Shown here: piece by piece, positions 61,913 to 64,000 of the stretch
How the letters are laid out: every line of letters begins with the position of its first letter
Numbering within the stretch: position 1 is the stretch's first letter
DNA from: Mesorhizobium sp. ORS 3359
GTDB lineage: Bacteria > Pseudomonadota > Alphaproteobacteria > Rhizobiales > Rhizobiaceae
Direction: 5' to 3'
NCBI GenBank assembly: GCA_000824845.1
Contig: CCNC01000045.1
Location: 124,001 to 188,000 of the forward strand
DNA: 64,000 nucleotides
The notes under the pieces: generated by a model
What the model was told of the DNA's origin: nothing
The model's input: the letters and a program-made list of their open reading frames with translations, nothing else
Database searches by the model: none
Position numbers and translations under genes: made by a program

Positions 61913-62953
61913 ATGAATTCCAGTTTGGCGGGCAGGGCAACGGCGCGGGAGCGTTCGATGACATTGCGCGACTATGCCATCCGCTACGGCTTTATCATCC
62001 TGCTGGTCGGGTTGATCGCCTATTTCGCGATTGCTGCCGACGGCTTCGCCTCGCCGCAAAGCGCCGTCTTCATCTTCCAGTCGGTGGCAATTACCGGCGT
62101 GCTGGCGCTCGGCGTCACCGCCACGCTGGTCGTCGGCGGTTTCGACCTGTCGATCGGCTCGGTCGCGACCAGCGCCATGATGGCGGCTTCCTACGCCATG
62201 GTCGTGCTGGAGCAGAACGCCATCGTCGCCGTCATCGCCTGCCTGGTCATCGGCGTCATCGTCGGCCTGATCAATGGCTGGCTGATCGTCTATATGCGCG
62301 TGCCCGACCTGCTCGCGACGCTAGGCATGATGTTCCTGCTGCTCGGCCTGCAGCGCATCCCGACCGAAGGACGCTCGATCGCCACCGGCATGACCATGCC
62401 CGATGGCTCGGTCGCCAACGGCAAGTTCTCCGAAGCCTTCCTGGCGCTCGGCCGCCACCGCATCGACTTCTTCATCCCGAACCTGATCCCGGTCTCTGTG
62501 GTGGTGCTGGTGGTGCTCGCGCTGCTGATCTGGTTCTTCCTCGAATACACCCGTTTCGGCCGCATGATGTATGCCGTCGGCAGCAATGAAAGGGCGGCCG
62601 AGCTCGCCGGCGCGCCTGTCAAGGCATACAAAATCTGGGCCTACGTCATTTCGGGAGTTTTTGCCTCGATCGGCGGGATTTTGCTTGCCGCGCGGCTTGG
62701 ACGCGGCGACATCGCCTCGGGTAATAATCTGTTGCTCGACGCGGTCGCCGCGGCGCTCATCGGCTACGCGGTGCTCGGCGCCGCCAAGCCGAACGCCTTC
62801 GGCACCGCCGTCGGCGCGGTGTTCGTCGGCGTCCTGCTGCAAGGCCTGACGATGATGAACGCCCCTTACTACACGCAGGATTTCGTCAAGGGCGCGGTGC
62901 TCGTCGTCGCCCTTGTCTTCACCTTCGCCCTTTCCGGCAGGGGCAAGAGATAG
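61913..62953 (+). CDS. Sugar ABC transporter permease (candidate MTR importer)
   Basis: 346 residues, about 9-10 helices. VGGFDLSIGSVATSAMMAAS carries the family's GG-x-DLS motif, with VPDLLATLGMMFLLLGLQ and VGSNERAAELAGAPVKAYKIWAY (coupling loop). Only one permease gene is visible, so a homodimer is likely unless a second lies beyond the window. Start could also be ATG 61958. Confidence 0.9.
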   Translation: MNSSLAGRATARERSMTLRDYAIRYGFIILLVGLIAYFAIAADGFASPQSAVFIFQSVAITGVLALGVTATLVVGGFDLSIGSVATSAMMAASYAMVVLEQNAIVAVIACLVIGVIVGLINGWLIVYMRVPDLLATLGMMFLLLGLQRIPTEGRSIATGMTMPDGSVANGKFSEAFLALGRHRIDFFIPNLIPVSVVVLVVLALLIWFFLEYTRFGRMMYAVGSNERAAELAGAPVKAYKIWAYVISGVFASIGGILLAARLGRGDIASGNNLLLDAVAAALIGYAVLGAAKPNAFGTAVGAVFVGVLLQGLTMMNAPYYTQDFVKGAVLVVALVFTFALSGRGKR

Positions 62954-62994
62954 TTGCGACCGGGACATCGATGAGAACACAAACGGAGGAAAAA

Positions 62995-64000
62995 GTGAGC
63001 ATCACAAGGAGACTTTTGGGGAAGGCGGCACTCGGCCTCGCCGGCGCGGCGCTGCTGATGCAGGGCACGGCGTTGGCGGCGGACCGCCCGGCGCCGTTCG
63101 ACAAGCCCGGCGTCAAGATCGCGCTGGTGCGGTACCTTTCGACCGGCGACTTCTTCCAGGCCTATCTCTCCGGCGTCGAGGCGCAGGCCAAGGCGCTCGG
63201 CGTCGACCTGCGCGTGCTCGACAGCCGCCAGGACGCAGCGCTCCAGGCCGACATGGTCGACCAGGCGATCGCGCTCGGTGTGCAGGGCATCATCATCCAG
63301 CACGGCCTGACGGAATCGATGAAGGACGCCGCCCAGCGCGCGGTCGACGCCGGCATCAAGGTCGTCGCCTTCGACGTCAATGTCGAGAACCCCAAGATCC
63401 CGCAGATCGAGCAGTCGGACAAGGACCTCGCCAAGCTGGCGCTCGAACAGGCGGTCAAGGACAATGGCGAGAGCTGGAAGGCCGGCTATGTCTATGTCGC
63501 CGGCATCGCCCCGCTCGACCGCCGCAACGAGACCTGGGTGGATGTGAAGAAGAAATATTCGGGCATCAGCGAGGTCGCCCAGTTCGGCACGCTCGACAAC
63601 CCGATCGCCAACTCCGTCGCCAACCAGGCGCGCTCGGTGCTGCAGGCGCATCCCGACATCAAGGTGATGTTCGCGCCCTATGACGAGTTCGCCAAGGGCG
63701 TGAAGATCGCCGTCGACGAGGCTGGCCTGAACAAGGGCATCAAGATCTACTCGGCCGACATCTCGACCTCGGACATCGCCGCCATGCGCGAGCCCGACAG
63801 CGCCTGGGCCGCAACCGCCGCCACCAACCCGGCCGTCGTCGGCCAGGTCTCGGTGCGCGCGTTGGCGCAGCTGCTCGCCGGCGAGGATCCCGGCCACAAC
63901 GTCATCGTGCCGCCGACGCTGATCACCCAGAAGGAGCTGATCGACAAGGACATCAAGAACATGGAGGACCTGTCGGCCAAGCTGCCGCAGTTTGCCCATG
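62995..64000 (+). CDS. Sugar ABC transporter substrate-binding protein (3' end outside window)
   Basis: GTG 62995 with CGGAGGAAAAA just upstream (an in-frame ATG at 62971 lies before that site). At least 335 residues with no stop before the window ends. Signal (GKAALGLAGAALLMQGTALAA) then a ribose-type periplasmic-binding fold: VKIALVRYLSTGDFFQAYLSG, LQADMVDQAIALGVQGIIIQ, IKVVAFDVNVENPKI and IKIYSADISTSDI. By context it may bind methylthioribose or a related pentose. Confidence 0.88.
   Translation, partial: MSITRRLLGKAALGLAGAALLMQGTALAADRPAPFDKPGVKIALVRYLSTGDFFQAYLSGVEAQAKALGVDLRVLDSRQDAALQADMVDQAIALGVQGIIIQHGLTESMKDAAQRAVDAGIKVVAFDVNVENPKIPQIEQSDKDLAKLALEQAVKDNGESWKAGYVYVAGIAPLDRRNETWVDVKKKYSGISEVAQFGTLDNPIANSVANQARSVLQAHPDIKVMFAPYDEFAKGVKIAVDEAGLNKGIKIYSADISTSDIAAMREPDSAWAATAATNPAVVGQVSVRALAQLLAGEDPGHNVIVPPTLITQKELIDKDIKNMEDLSAKLPQFAH

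Overview
This is a GC-rich, gene-dense chromosomal window. It looks like a Rhizobiales alphaproteobacterium, most likely Mesorhizobium or a close Phyllobacteriaceae relative. The evidence is the number of sugar and amino-acid ABC operons with their own GntR, AraC or LysR regulators, two RIME-type rhizobial intergenic repeats, an AbcR-type small RNA, a RibH2-type lumazine synthase behind an FMN riboswitch, and SDR/regulator pairs. I see no rRNA, tRNA, transposase, prophage or CRISPR.

Layout. 1-349: tail of an MFS gene. 401-9384: a carbohydrate operon (GntR/UTRA regulator, perfect 16-bp palindrome, SDR, class II aldolase, ribose-type ABC importer, PfkB kinase, second SDR). 9449-10945: a histidine ammonia-lyase homologue that has lost the Ala-Ser-Gly triad. 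11159-17852: small secreted protein, then a Liv-type amino-acid or amide importer with a hydantoin/Asp-type racemase and an FCD-GntR regulator; a matching operator lies at the head. 17869-28947: mixed accessory genes (SDR, frameshifted XRE regulator, GlxA-like regulator beside a membrane-anchored paralogue of its sensor domain, LysR, methyltransferase, Lrp/MFS pair, AnmK). 29142-32145: periplasmic binding protein, unusual SDF-family symporter and Asp/Glu racemase in a tight operon. 32460-36355: metQNI plus a 2OG-Fe(II) oxygenase. 36450-36550: AbcR-like sRNA. 36716-44063: frameshifted LysR, quinone-reductase-like gene, methyltransferase, GGDEF/EAL protein, AraC/SDR pair. 44143-47547: large LplT-PlsC-Aas fusion. 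47838-47907: three copies of TGAAC-N3-GTTCA. 48088-55516: five-gene SWIM / DUF5691 / MoxR AAA+ / DUF5682 / VWA operon resembling E. coli yehQ-L-M-P. 55581-57563: fba, ribH2 and its FMN riboswitch. 57870-64000: methylthioribose salvage genes mtnA-mtnK, divergent from a ribose-type ABC importer whose binding-protein gene runs off the window.

The main theme is import followed by catabolism: at least five solute-binding-protein systems, three of them with strong stem-loops just after the binding-protein gene, plus a trans-acting sRNA of the family that represses ABC-transporter mRNAs. The strongest candidates for something undescribed are the SBP + degenerate SDF symporter + racemase operon, the MIO-less ammonia-lyase homologue, and the SWIM-MoxR-VWA operon with its three-operator upstream region. 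Two regulators (18871-19720 and 36716-37619) each carry one extra base in a short homopolymer; they are either young pseudogenes or sequence errors.
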